A stretch of 24,265 nt of DNA, from positions 1-24,265 of the IMG/VR virus record IMGVR_UViG_3300009128_000126. One strand, given 5' to 3'. The notes under the pieces were generated by a model. That model saw only the letters and a program-made list of their open reading frames with translations, did no database searches and was not told the DNA's origin. Source of the DNA: a virus. Below, in pieces: positions 5,424 through 12,441 of this stretch (its first letter is position 1; each line of letters begins with the position of its first letter). A program made the position numbers and the translations under genes.

Positions 5424-5695
5424 AAATCGCACACGTTTACTTCCGCGACTACACGCTACAGCCCGGACCGGCGGGGCCTCAGGGCAAAAGTGTGCGCGGG
5501 CTGTGGGGTAAAGGCAGCGGGGCGCCCCCGTCTGCGCAGCTGTTTGACATTGAGCTTCGCGGGGACTTTGTGTGGGCTTCTGACGGCAAAGATGAGGCGC
5601 TATACCCGCGCGAATACGTCTCACGTCTCGTACCACTCCCGGAAGTGGCAGCGGCACCACCACGCAAGAAGCGGGGTCGACCCCGTAAGACATAA
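5420..5695 (+). CDS. 91-residue protein with a C-terminal AT-hook-like motif
   Basis: The likely start is TTG at 5420 (TTGA overlapping the previous TGA), with AGGGGA about ten bases upstream. The ORF extends further upstream to 5288, but only as a shadow of the preceding gene. The protein begins LKIAHVYFRDYTLQPGPAGP, and its middle looks like a small beta domain with alternating charged and aromatic residues (FDIELRGDFVWASDGKDEA). It ends in a basic tail, RKKRGRPRKT, which contains the GRP core of AT-hook motifs that contact the DNA minor groove. DNA binding is plausible but inferred. The gene is the last before a strong hairpin and the portal gene. Confidence 0.6.
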   Translation: MKIAHVYFRDYTLQPGPAGPQGKSVRGLWGKGSGAPPSAQLFDIELRGDFVWASDGKDEALYPREYVSRLVPLPEVAAAPPRKKRGRPRKT

Positions 5696-5698
5696 AAA

Positions 5699-5730
5699 GA
5701 GCCCCCCAGGCACGAATGCTTGAGGGGCTC
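5699..5730. terminator. Long hairpin upstream of the portal gene; terminator-like only on the minus strand
   Basis: GAGCCCC pairs with GGGGCTC. After one C/A mismatch, CAGGCA pairs with TGCTTG around a CGAA tetraloop, giving about 13 paired positions. In the plus direction no U-tract follows. In the minus direction the stem is followed by TTTTTATG, which is terminator-like. It may reduce readthrough, protect or process transcripts between the small genes and the portal, or stop antisense transcription. Confidence 0.5.
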
Positions 5731-5803
5731 GAGCAACACGGACCAGCGGGTCTCCCCACCGTCTCGCCCTTCGACACTAACACGCTCGCGAAAGACAAGC
5801 CAC

Positions 5804-7717
5804 ATGCCCTTCGACGCATACGCAGACAAGACACTCCGCTGGTGGAATTTAGACGCTGAGTCCGACCTGGCGCAAGCGGTTGTGGACGCAGCGCACGACG
5901 TTGACGAGGCCACGCTCGAGCGCCAACAGCGGATCATCGAATCCTATTGCCTTTATGGAGACGTCGGCAGCTGGCCCGGGTTCTACGGCTTTGCCCGCTC
6001 ATTGCCTTACGCTCGCCGCCTGAGCCACAACGTCATAGCGAACGCCGTTGATGCCCTTGTCAGTGAGGTGACGCAAACGAGACCGCGCCCCATGGCGGTT
6101 ACCGTTGGCGGCACATACGAGGACCAGACGCGCGCCAAGAAGCTCACCCAATACTGGGATGCGAAGTTTATGGAGTGCGACGTCCGCGAAATAGCGCCGC
6201 AGGTGGTCCGTGACTCGGTGGTGTCTGGGCTTGGTGTGATGCGAGCTTATGAGGCGCACGACCGGGTACACGTTGAGCGGATCTTCCCCAATCACATCCT
6301 TGTGGATGATCGGCAATGTGTGGACGTATCCCCGCGGGTCATCTACTTGCGGCGCTTCTTGGATCGCTGGTACCTGCGCGAGCTCTACCCGGACTCGGCA
6401 GAGCAAATCGAGAACGCCGCCGCACCCGATCCCCGCTACGCCTACAACTACGACAGCACGCAAGACCTCGTGGAGGTGATTGAGGCTTGGCACCTCCCAA
6501 GCGCCCCCGCAGAGTGGGGTGACGACACCGACGGGCGGCACGTGATTGCCATTCGTGAGGCCGTCCTACACGACGAGCTATATTATAGGGAAACCTTTCC
6601 CCTGGCCTTTATCCGCGCTGTACCGCCGCAGCGGGGCTTCTGGGGTGAGAGCCTGGTGCAGCGTGCAAGCCCGGCACAGTTCGAGCTTAACAAGTTGTTG
6701 CGTCGCGTGCAGGAGAGCCAGCACCTCTTTGCGGCTCCTCGGATCTTTGTCTCGCGCCAGAGCAAGATCGTAAAGCAGCACATTCAGAACCGGCTAGGCA
6801 CCATCGTGGAGCACGACGGACCCCCGCCAACGTTCATGACCCCGCCGTCGATGGCCTCGGACGTTTATCGTCACATTGACCGACTGAGTGAGTGGATCTT
6901 CCGGGAGATGGGGGTCAGTGAGTTGAGCGCCACGAGCGCGAAGCCCGCGGGCCTGGACTCGGGCAAGGCGCTGCGCGTCTACAACGACGTACAAAGCCGC
7001 AGGTTCATCAACCTCGAGCGAGGATACGAGCGGCTCCATGTGGAGCTGGCGCGGGAGATTGCTTACTGCGAACGGGTCATTAGCGAAGACGATCCGGGCC
7101 ACGAGGTGGTGTATGAGGGGTCGGGGGGCGTTAATGAAATCATCCCGTGGCGAGAGATTGACCTCGACCAAGACATGATGCGCATTCAGGTGTTCCCGGC
7201 GTCTGCTCTGCCAACGACACCCGCGGGGAAGATCCAGGCGCTCCAGGAGCTCGTGGGCGCGGGCCTCATCGACCAGGAAACCTTTTTCCGCCTCGCGGAC
7301 GTCCCCGACTTTGACGAGGTGCGAGACACCGTTACGGCACCATTAGAGCTACTTAAGAAACGCTTTGGCGCCATCTTGGAAGACGGTACCTACCGGGGCC
7401 CCGAGCCCTATATGGATCTGGTCCGCGGTCAAAAGCTTGCTGCGCTCATGCTGCAAAAAGCTGAGGTGGAGGGGGCAAAAGAAGAGCGGCTCGAGCTGCT
7501 TCGACAATGGATCGCGGATGCGAGCTCGCTGATGCAACGAGCCGAAGAGCAGATGGCACCACCACCACCGCCGCCCGGAGCCGACGCGCTCCCCGCGGGC
7601 CCCCCGATGGACATGCCGATGGACATGCCGATTGGACCGCCCCCCGGAGACATGCCCCCGGGCCCAATGCTACCGCCTGACATGGGGATGCCCCCGGGCC
7701 TTCCCCCAATGCAATAA
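5804..7717 (+). CDS. Portal protein
   Basis: From the ATG at 5804 the protein is 637 residues, within the podovirus portal range. Portals form a 12-subunit ring at one capsid vertex, through which the terminase packs DNA. The identification rests on overall pattern: an N-terminal region with RRLSHNVIANAVDALVSEVT, a central part with FPLAFIRAVPPQRGFWGESL and the helical EFNKLLRR-like segment QFELNKLLRRVQES, and the PAGKIQALQELVGAGLIDQE stretch near residue 480. It sits between terminase and scaffold. An upstream in-frame start at 5720 falls inside the hairpin region and is not used. Residues from about 585 onward form an unusual Pro/Met/Gly-rich tail with a short tandem repeat. The ribosome-binding site is weak (GAAAGACAAG). 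Confidence 0.88.
   Translation: MPFDAYADKTLRWWNLDAESDLAQAVVDAAHDVDEATLERQQRIIESYCLYGDVGSWPGFYGFARSLPYARRLSHNVIANAVDALVSEVTQTRPRPMAVTVGGTYEDQTRAKKLTQYWDAKFMECDVREIAPQVVRDSVVSGLGVMRAYEAHDRVHVERIFPNHILVDDRQCVDVSPRVIYLRRFLDRWYLRELYPDSAEQIENAAAPDPRYAYNYDSTQDLVEVIEAWHLPSAPAEWGDDTDGRHVIAIREAVLHDELYYRETFPLAFIRAVPPQRGFWGESLVQRASPAQFELNKLLRRVQESQHLFAAPRIFVSRQSKIVKQHIQNRLGTIVEHDGPPPTFMTPPSMASDVYRHIDRLSEWIFREMGVSELSATSAKPAGLDSGKALRVYNDVQSRRFINLERGYERLHVELAREIAYCERVISEDDPGHEVVYEGSGGVNEIIPWREIDLDQDMMRIQVFPASALPTTPAGKIQALQELVGAGLIDQETFFRLADVPDFDEVRDTVTAPLELLKKRFGAILEDGTYRGPEPYMDLVRGQKLAALMLQKAEVEGAKEERLELLRQWIADASSLMQRAEEQMAPPPPPPGADALPAGPPMDMPMDMPIGPPPGDMPPGPMLPPDMGMPPGLPPMQ
7604..7632 (+). repeat. 12-bp tandem repeat inside the portal gene tail
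   Basis: CCGATGGACATG occurs twice in tandem (7604-7615 and 7616-7627), followed by a partial CCGAT. It encodes the PMDMPMDMPIG part of the portal's C-terminal tail and could vary in copy number among relatives. Confidence 0.75.
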
Positions 7718-7736
7718 CCCATAACAACGAGAAACC

Positions 7737-8792
7737 ATGAGCACCGACGACGCTGGCACCGACGCGACACCCGAACCGACCCACGAGGACCGACTGGCCG
7801 AGGCTAGCGCACTACTTGTGCCCGAAGAGGCTCCCGAGGGCCCAGAGGGTGAAGAGCAACAAGCGCAGGCCGAGGACGCCCCCGGGCCGGGCGAAGCCGA
7901 GCAAGAGTCCGAGCCCGAGACCGAGCAGGTAACGGACGAAGAGACCGCGCCCCCCGCTGACGAGGTGCCCACGAAGGCGCGCATCATGCAGATGAAGCGC
8001 TACCGGCAACAGGCCGATCGCAAGCTCAACGAAATGAAGGACCTCGAAGAGCAGCTTGGCCGCAGGGAACAGGCGCTCCAGGAGCAAGCTCGCGCGGTCG
8101 ATCTGCTCGCAAAGAAGCTGCGCAACGATCCAATTGCAGCCATTGACGACCTTGCAGCCCGCGCAGGCCTAGACTCGAATCAGGTCTATGAGCGGCTGAC
8201 GAGGCGGCACCTAAACAACGGAAGCCCGGACGCGAGCGAGCTACAGCACGAGCTACATGCACTGCGCGCAGACATTGACAAAGAGCGCAAGCAGCGTGCG
8301 GAAGATGAGCGGAGAGCGCTCGAGCAAGTGCGGGCACAAACGATAGACCGCAACATCCAACAAGACAGCACGCTCATTGCCAACATCGGGGCGTCAGACC
8401 AGCGCGAGAGCTATCCCTATTTATCGGCTATGGACCCAAAAGAGGTCGCGGGCCAGGCGCGTACGATTATCCGCACCGTTCTCGATTCGGGGATGCAAAT
8501 GTCCCTCGAGCAGATTGCTGGCTTCATTGACAAAGAGGCCAAGAGTCGTTATGACCAATTAAGTAGAGCGCTAAGCTCTAACGGCGACGGCCACCCCCAA
8601 GAGGGGGGAAACGGTTCAGGACAGGGCTCCCTGGCGCGAGGCGCGAAGCTCGGGAAAAGAAGCAGGAAACCGCGAGCAGTGACGAACAGTCACTCCGCAG
8701 AAACCAGCGGATCCGCCCGAGAGTTATCCCAGGCTGAAAAGCTGGCCCGCGCTGACGAGCTACTACGTTCTCTTGTCCCTTCCGGCGACTGA
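7737..8792 (+). CDS. Capsid scaffolding protein
   Basis: This 351-residue protein lies between the portal and major capsid genes, the typical place for scaffold. The first 80 residues are highly acidic and Pro/Glu-rich. Residues about 83-131 (KRYRQQADRKLNEMKDLEEQ and on) and 165-205 (LQHELHALRADIDKERKQRA) are predicted coiled coils. A basic stretch near residues 299-315 (GAKLGKRSRKPRA) is followed by a C-terminal helix (LSQAEKLARADELLRSLVPS), which in known scaffolds binds the capsid protein. Scaffold directs procapsid assembly and leaves before DNA packaging. No protease gene is visible nearby, so it probably exits intact. The assignment is from composition and position. Confidence 0.82.
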   Translation: MSTDDAGTDATPEPTHEDRLAEASALLVPEEAPEGPEGEEQQAQAEDAPGPGEAEQESEPETEQVTDEETAPPADEVPTKARIMQMKRYRQQADRKLNEMKDLEEQLGRREQALQEQARAVDLLAKKLRNDPIAAIDDLAARAGLDSNQVYERLTRRHLNNGSPDASELQHELHALRADIDKERKQRAEDERRALEQVRAQTIDRNIQQDSTLIANIGASDQRESYPYLSAMDPKEVAGQARTIIRTVLDSGMQMSLEQIAGFIDKEAKSRYDQLSRALSSNGDGHPQEGGNGSGQGSLARGAKLGKRSRKPRAVTNSHSAETSGSARELSQAEKLARADELLRSLVPSGD

Positions 8793-8809
8793 GCGCAGCT
8801 ATCAACCTT

Positions 8810-8829
8810 TATAGGCCCTAACGCCTATA
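8810..8829. promoter_or_regulatory. Inverted repeat TATAGGC/GCCTATA before the capsid gene
   Basis: A perfect 7-bp stem with a six-base CCTAAC loop lies in the 94-base gap between scaffold and major capsid genes. The TATATAG around 8826-8832 is a possible -10 element. A strong ribosome-binding site (GGAG, six bases before ATG 8887) follows. The repeat may be a transcript-stabilising hairpin or a promoter/operator that boosts capsid expression. It has no U-tract. Confidence 0.45.
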
Positions 8830-8886
8830 TAGACTCCTCAGCCGGCCAGGGATGGCAAGTGCGGCTCCGCATTCCCGGAGCTAATC

Positions 8887-10113
8887 ATGGCCGTCCTAGA
8901 TATTGCTGCATTTACAAATGCACTTAAGGTCCTTTATCCCAAGGGCCTCACTGAACTTTGGTACGAGAATAGTCCCTTTGCTGCTTGGGTTCCCAAGAGC
9001 GAAGATTTTGAAGGCGCAAGCAAACAGATCCGACCCATTTTTACGGGTATCCGCGGGTCCACCGACTTCTCCACCGCACTCAATGCCCAGAGCGTCCCTC
9101 AGATCCGTGACTTTACTGTCACACGCGTAAAGGACTACGTACTGGGCTCAATTGACAACGAGACCCTTATGGCGTCGCGTTCCCAAAAGGGAGCCGTGGC
9201 CAAGGCCGTCGACACGCAAATCAAGGCAGCAATGTACACCTTCGGGCGTAGTACTGCCTACCAGTGCTGGCGTAATGGCGGTGGTGCTCGAGGTCAGATC
9301 GGAACCGCCCCAGCGGGTACGCCCACGATCACCCTCGCCAACACAAACGACGTCGTCAACTTCGAGGTGGGCATGGTCGTCCAGACCGCCACGACCGACG
9401 GCACGTCCGGCGCGGTAAACCTGGGTAAGGCCACCATTGCGGCGATCGACCGCGACGCTGGAACCATCACGGTCCTTGGTGACTGGGACGCCGCGGGCAA
9501 CATCCCCGCGGTTGCTCTTAACGACTTCATCTTCCGAGAAGGTGACTTCGGCAACTGTTTGGCGGGTGTTCTTGGTTGGGTCCCGACAACGGCCCCAACG
9601 GCAGGTGACAACTTCTTCGGCGTTGATCGAAGTGTCGACCCTGTTCGCCTCGCGGGTAGCCGCGTTTCGGGCGCGGGCAAAACCATTGAAGAGGCCGTGT
9701 TTGATGCCCAGGCTCAGGCCAGCATCAACGGCGGGCGCGTGGACACGCTGTGGATGGGCTCGAAGCGATACGCAGAGCTTTGCAAGTCGCTCCAGGCAAA
9801 GACCACCTATGAGAAGGCCAACGTCAAGAGCGACGATGGAAGCGTGGGTTTTGGCGGCTTCACCTTCGCGGGAGAGCGCGGACCGGTCACGGTAGTGGCG
9901 GATCCAAATTGTCCCAACGAGCTGGGGCTTCTGACGCGCAAGGGTGCGTGGGAGCTTTGTGGGCTGGGCAAGATGCCGCACTTCAGTCAAGAAGACGGCC
10001 TCAAGTTCACTCGACTCAATACAGCGGATGCGATCCAATTCCGTCTAAAGGCTTATTGGCAGATGGTTTGTCATCGGCCGGTCGACAATGTCCTGATTAG
10101 CTGGGACGCATAA
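8887..10113 (+). CDS. Major capsid protein
   Basis: This 408-residue protein follows the scaffold, as expected for the main HK97-fold shell protein. Its beginning, MAVLDIAAFTNALKVLYPKG, and the segments FTVTRVKDYVLGSIDNETLM and the C-terminal FRLKAYWQMVCHRPVDNV resemble capsid proteins of podoviruses I know. The middle (about residues 140-240) is a beta-rich Gly/Thr/Ala segment, probably an inserted domain exposed on the capsid surface. Codon use changes here towards a more regular, highly expressed style. GGAG six bases upstream of the ATG gives a good ribosome-binding site. No signs of proteolytic processing are visible. The lack of a clear N-terminal propeptide fits a separate scaffold. 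Confidence 0.88.
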   Translation: MAVLDIAAFTNALKVLYPKGLTELWYENSPFAAWVPKSEDFEGASKQIRPIFTGIRGSTDFSTALNAQSVPQIRDFTVTRVKDYVLGSIDNETLMASRSQKGAVAKAVDTQIKAAMYTFGRSTAYQCWRNGGGARGQIGTAPAGTPTITLANTNDVVNFEVGMVVQTATTDGTSGAVNLGKATIAAIDRDAGTITVLGDWDAAGNIPAVALNDFIFREGDFGNCLAGVLGWVPTTAPTAGDNFFGVDRSVDPVRLAGSRVSGAGKTIEEAVFDAQAQASINGGRVDTLWMGSKRYAELCKSLQAKTTYEKANVKSDDGSVGFGGFTFAGERGPVTVVADPNCPNELGLLTRKGAWELCGLGKMPHFSQEDGLKFTRLNTADAIQFRLKAYWQMVCHRPVDNVLISWDA

Positions 10114-10122
10114 GGGGGAAAT

Positions 10123-10599
10123 GTGTCTGTTAAATTAGCAGCCGACCTAATCCAGTCCGAGGTGCAAGCATACTCGGGGGCCCAAGACGAGCTCCGGTTT
10201 ATGCTTCGCAAGCGCACGGCAACCGTGCACATTCCACAGAAGGGCGCCACTCCAACCGACGCGGTGGGCTTGCTCACGTGTCCGAAGGACTTGCGCCTGA
10301 CAAATATCACGCTCTATCCGTCGACAACCCAAGCGGATGACGCGAACCTAAGCAGCCTCGTCTTTCGTATCCAAGAGGCCGACGGCTCGTTTTTGGCGGG
10401 GTCAACCCAGGCGACAATGGGTGGGGGATACACCGCCGGCACGACCATCGACAAGGACAGCGGCGTCACCGCAGCAGGAACCTTCGGGATCCAGGTGGCC
10501 TCGGCTGGCAGCACCCTAATCGTTGATTACACCACCCAAGGAACCGGGGCGACCATCATCCCGGCAACAACGGTGACCGTAGAATACGAGCTTGCATAA
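10123..10599 (+). CDS. Probable head decoration or capsid-associated protein
   Basis: This 158-residue protein starts with GTG at 10123, because the overlapping ATG at 10121 leads to a stop after five codons. AGGGGGA lies directly before it. The N-terminal third has a charged segment (AYSGAQDELRFMLRKRTATV). The rest is beta-rich with many Thr, Ala and Gly (LTCPKDLRLTNITLYPS; TTVTVEYELA at the end), suggesting a jelly-roll or beta-sandwich. It follows the capsid gene and precedes a strong hairpin. In related gene orders this position holds decoration, head fibre or head-stabilising proteins. No specific family name is justified. Confidence 0.65.
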   Translation: MSVKLAADLIQSEVQAYSGAQDELRFMLRKRTATVHIPQKGATPTDAVGLLTCPKDLRLTNITLYPSTTQADDANLSSLVFRIQEADGSFLAGSTQATMGGGYTAGTTIDKDSGVTAAGTFGIQVASAGSTLIVDYTTQGTGATIIPATTVTVEYELA

Positions 10600-10608
10600 A
10601 AAGGGACA

Positions 10609-10642
10609 CCGGCCCGGGCTGGCGCAAGCCGGTCCGGGTCGG
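10609..10642. terminator. Very stable hairpin with GCAA tetraloop after the capsid genes
   Basis: A 15-bp stem (CCGGCCCGGGCTGGC with GCCGGTCCGGGTCGG, three G-U pairs) is capped by a GCAA (GNRA) tetraloop. No U-tract follows in the plus direction. An AAAAA run precedes it, which gives a T-rich tail only on the minus strand. The position after capsid and decoration genes suggests transcript processing or partial attenuation, leaving the upstream segment at higher level. This is inferred. Confidence 0.55.
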
Positions 10643-10666
10643 GGCCCGTCTCCAGAGAATTAAAAA

Positions 10667-11029
10667 ATGACTGCAAACAACGCTGCCACATATCCCGTCC
10701 GCACCGCGGAACGCGAAGACGCCCTCTACCCCGTGACGCTTACGGGAACCGGAGCAAACCCTCCCACAGTTTCCGCCGATCCTGGTGGGATCATCGCATC
10801 AGTGTCTCGCACCGGAGCAGGTGACTACACCCTCAACCTGGCCGACAGCTGGCGCACGGGACAGTGTCACGCCGATTATTCGTCCAACGACACAAGCTAC
10901 GCCAAGACGCACACCGTTGACCTTGGTGGGCCCACCGACTCCATTGGCCTGGCTACCGTTGTCGGTGGCGCTCAGGCGGACATCCCAGTGGGCGAGACCG
11001 TTTACCTACTCTGTGCTTTAGCGCGCTAG
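10667..11029 (+). CDS. Small phage structural protein
   Basis: This 120-residue protein is beta-rich. It contains IASVSRTGAGDYTLNLADSW, a pattern (short Arg-Thr-Gly-x-Gly-x-Tyr-Thr followed by a Leu-rich strand) that recurs in small uncharacterised phage particle proteins next to capsid or tail genes. It ends in a hydrophobic strand (VGETVYLLCALAR). The ATG at 10667 lies 25 bases after the hairpin, preceded by an A-rich stretch. No ribosome-binding site is obvious except GAGAAT about 12 bases before. It may decorate the head or join head and tail. The assignment is by resemblance only. Confidence 0.6.
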   Translation: MTANNAATYPVRTAEREDALYPVTLTGTGANPPTVSADPGGIIASVSRTGAGDYTLNLADSWRTGQCHADYSSNDTSYAKTHTVDLGGPTDSIGLATVVGGAQADIPVGETVYLLCALAR

Positions 11030-11032
11030 GCC

Positions 11033-11419
11033 ATGCCCCTCAAAAAAGGCAGCAGCAAAAAAGCGGTGAGCTCGAACATCTCGACTCTGCGCCGCGAGGG
11101 GTACCCAGAAAAGCAGGCCGCAGCCATTGCCTACAGCAAGGCGGGGCGCTCAAAAGAGAAGAGGGGCAAAATGGATTTAGCAAAGAAGCTCAAGGGCTAC
11201 GCGGGTGGAAGCAACCCCCCTGGTCCTGGCGACAAGAAAAAAGACGAGGACGAAGCCTACGACTACGACGACGCCGTGGACGAGCTCATGGACGCCCTGA
11301 AGGAAGGCGACAAGGAGGCCGCGCGCGAAGCTTTGAAAGAAGCGATCCACGCCTGCCTTGAGGACTCAGGCCCCGGCGGCGGTGCCCCGGCGCTGGTTAT
11401 CGGGTTCGGTAACAAATAG
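11033..11419 (+). CDS. Small basic/acidic two-part phage protein
   Basis: The first 40 residues are a recognisable phage motif: a Lys/Ser-rich start (MPLKKGSSKKAVSSNI) followed by STLRREGYPEKQAAAIAYSK. It occurs in many small proteins of unknown role, sometimes fused to virion domains. The C-terminal half is strongly acidic (KKKDEDEAYDYDDAVDELMD) with a helix to residue ~115. The split charge suggests binding to nucleic acid or to a basic partner. The start at 11033 is three bases after the previous stop, so translation is probably coupled. The function is unknown. Confidence 0.62.
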   Translation: MPLKKGSSKKAVSSNISTLRREGYPEKQAAAIAYSKAGRSKEKRGKMDLAKKLKGYAGGSNPPGPGDKKKDEDEAYDYDDAVDELMDALKEGDKEAAREALKEAIHACLEDSGPGGGAPALVIGFGNK

Positions 11420-11428
11420 GGGCATCAC

Positions 11429-12139
11429 ATGCCCTCACCCGTACCCCTTTCCGACCTTAGGACGCGCACCCGCGAGCTTGCCAACATGGAGGTGGCCGCG
11501 GGGACGTCCTTTGTACCCGACTCCGAGCTCGACCGACGCCTCAACCAGGCACTGCGTGGCTTGTATGACAAGCTCGTCGAGGCCCATGGACAGGGCTATT
11601 ACGAGATCACGTCCCCGATCACAACGATCCCCGGGGTCTCTCAATACGGGCTTCCGGCCGACTTCTACAAACTGTCGGTTGCGGTGCTGGATGATGGATC
11701 GAACTTCGTGCCGGTATCCCCGTTCATGCCTCAGCAGAGGTGGGCTCTGCAGCAACTGGGCGTCAGCAACAATAACTCGATGTACCTCACAAAGTACCGG
11801 CTCCAGCCGCTTCGGATCGAGCTGCTCCCGGCTCCCGGTGCCGCGTACACACTGACGCTCCATTACATCCCCGCAATGACCGACCTTGTCGCGCCTGGTG
11901 ACACCTTCGACGGGGTCAACGGTTGGGAAGAATGGGCCTGCCTTACTGCAGCAATCGGGATGCTGAACAAGGAAGAAAGCGACCCGGCTCCCCTCATGGC
12001 GGAGCGTGCGCGCATTGATGCCCGCATTCAGGGCCTTGTGGGCAACCGTGACGCAGGCGATCCGGATGTCATCCAGGACACGCGCCGCGACTGGGCCGAT
12101 GAATATTGGTTTTGGTCGCGCACCGATTGGATGATGTGA
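11429..12139 (+). CDS. Head-tail adaptor/connector protein
   Basis: This 236-residue protein starts MPSPVPLSDLRTRTRELANM and has the pattern DSELDRRLNQALRGLYDKLV, then a Pro-rich strand region with GVSQYGLPADFYKLSVAVLD. It ends in acidic and aromatic residues (YWFWSRTDWMM). Together these resemble the adaptor (gp4-like neck) proteins of podoviruses, which bind the portal ring and the tail. It is placed between head genes and the nozzle-like gene, as expected. The stop overlaps the next ATG (TGATG). A 240-residue ORF on the opposite strand here is a shadow. Confidence 0.72.
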   Translation: MPSPVPLSDLRTRTRELANMEVAAGTSFVPDSELDRRLNQALRGLYDKLVEAHGQGYYEITSPITTIPGVSQYGLPADFYKLSVAVLDDGSNFVPVSPFMPQQRWALQQLGVSNNNSMYLTKYRLQPLRIELLPAPGAAYTLTLHYIPAMTDLVAPGDTFDGVNGWEEWACLTAAIGMLNKEESDPAPLMAERARIDARIQGLVGNRDAGDPDVIQDTRRDWADEYWFWSRTDWMM

Positions 12140-12441
12140 TGTTCCGGCTTTTCCCACAGCCTAAACAGCCAGAGCGCGAGGCACAGAGCACCAGTGACAA
12201 CGCGGAGCACCTCAAGCGAGAGCTCCGCAACATTCAGCTGATTGACGGCGCGTTTGTGGGACCAGTTAGCATCGGCGCAACGCCCAAGAGCGTCCGCCAC
12301 ACGCTCAAGCGACAACCAAAGGGATGGTTTGTTGTTGACCAACAGAGCCCGGCCGTCGTGTTCCGCACGTCATGGGACAAAGAGCAAATCACGCTTGACG
12401 CATCGGTGCCGATTGCCGGCGTGAGGATCTGGCTTTTCTGA
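12139..12441 (+). CDS. Small tail-associated protein
   Basis: From ATG 12139 the protein has 100 residues. It contains NIQLIDGAFVGPVSIGATPK, then HTLKRQPKGWFVVDQQSPAV and a final strand VRIWLF. This combination (Leu-Ile-Asp-Gly, a Gly-Trp pair, and an aromatic end) is common in small podovirus-type proteins encoded between adaptor and nozzle genes. They are probably minor tail components. The ORF can extend upstream to 12106, but that part lies in the adaptor gene. Both ends overlap neighbours by one to three bases (TGATG). Confidence 0.62.
   Translation: MFRLFPQPKQPEREAQSTSDNAEHLKRELRNIQLIDGAFVGPVSIGATPKSVRHTLKRQPKGWFVVDQQSPAVVFRTSWDKEQITLDASVPIAGVRIWLF

Noticed and set aside
9148-10038. 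Minus-strand ORF of 296 codons opposite the major capsid gene
   Set aside because: It is antisense to a strongly supported capsid gene, with composition expected of a shadow frame and no coupled neighbours.
11435-12157. Minus-strand ORF of 240 codons opposite the adaptor gene
   Set aside because: It covers almost exactly the adaptor gene in antisense, so it follows from that gene's codon bias.
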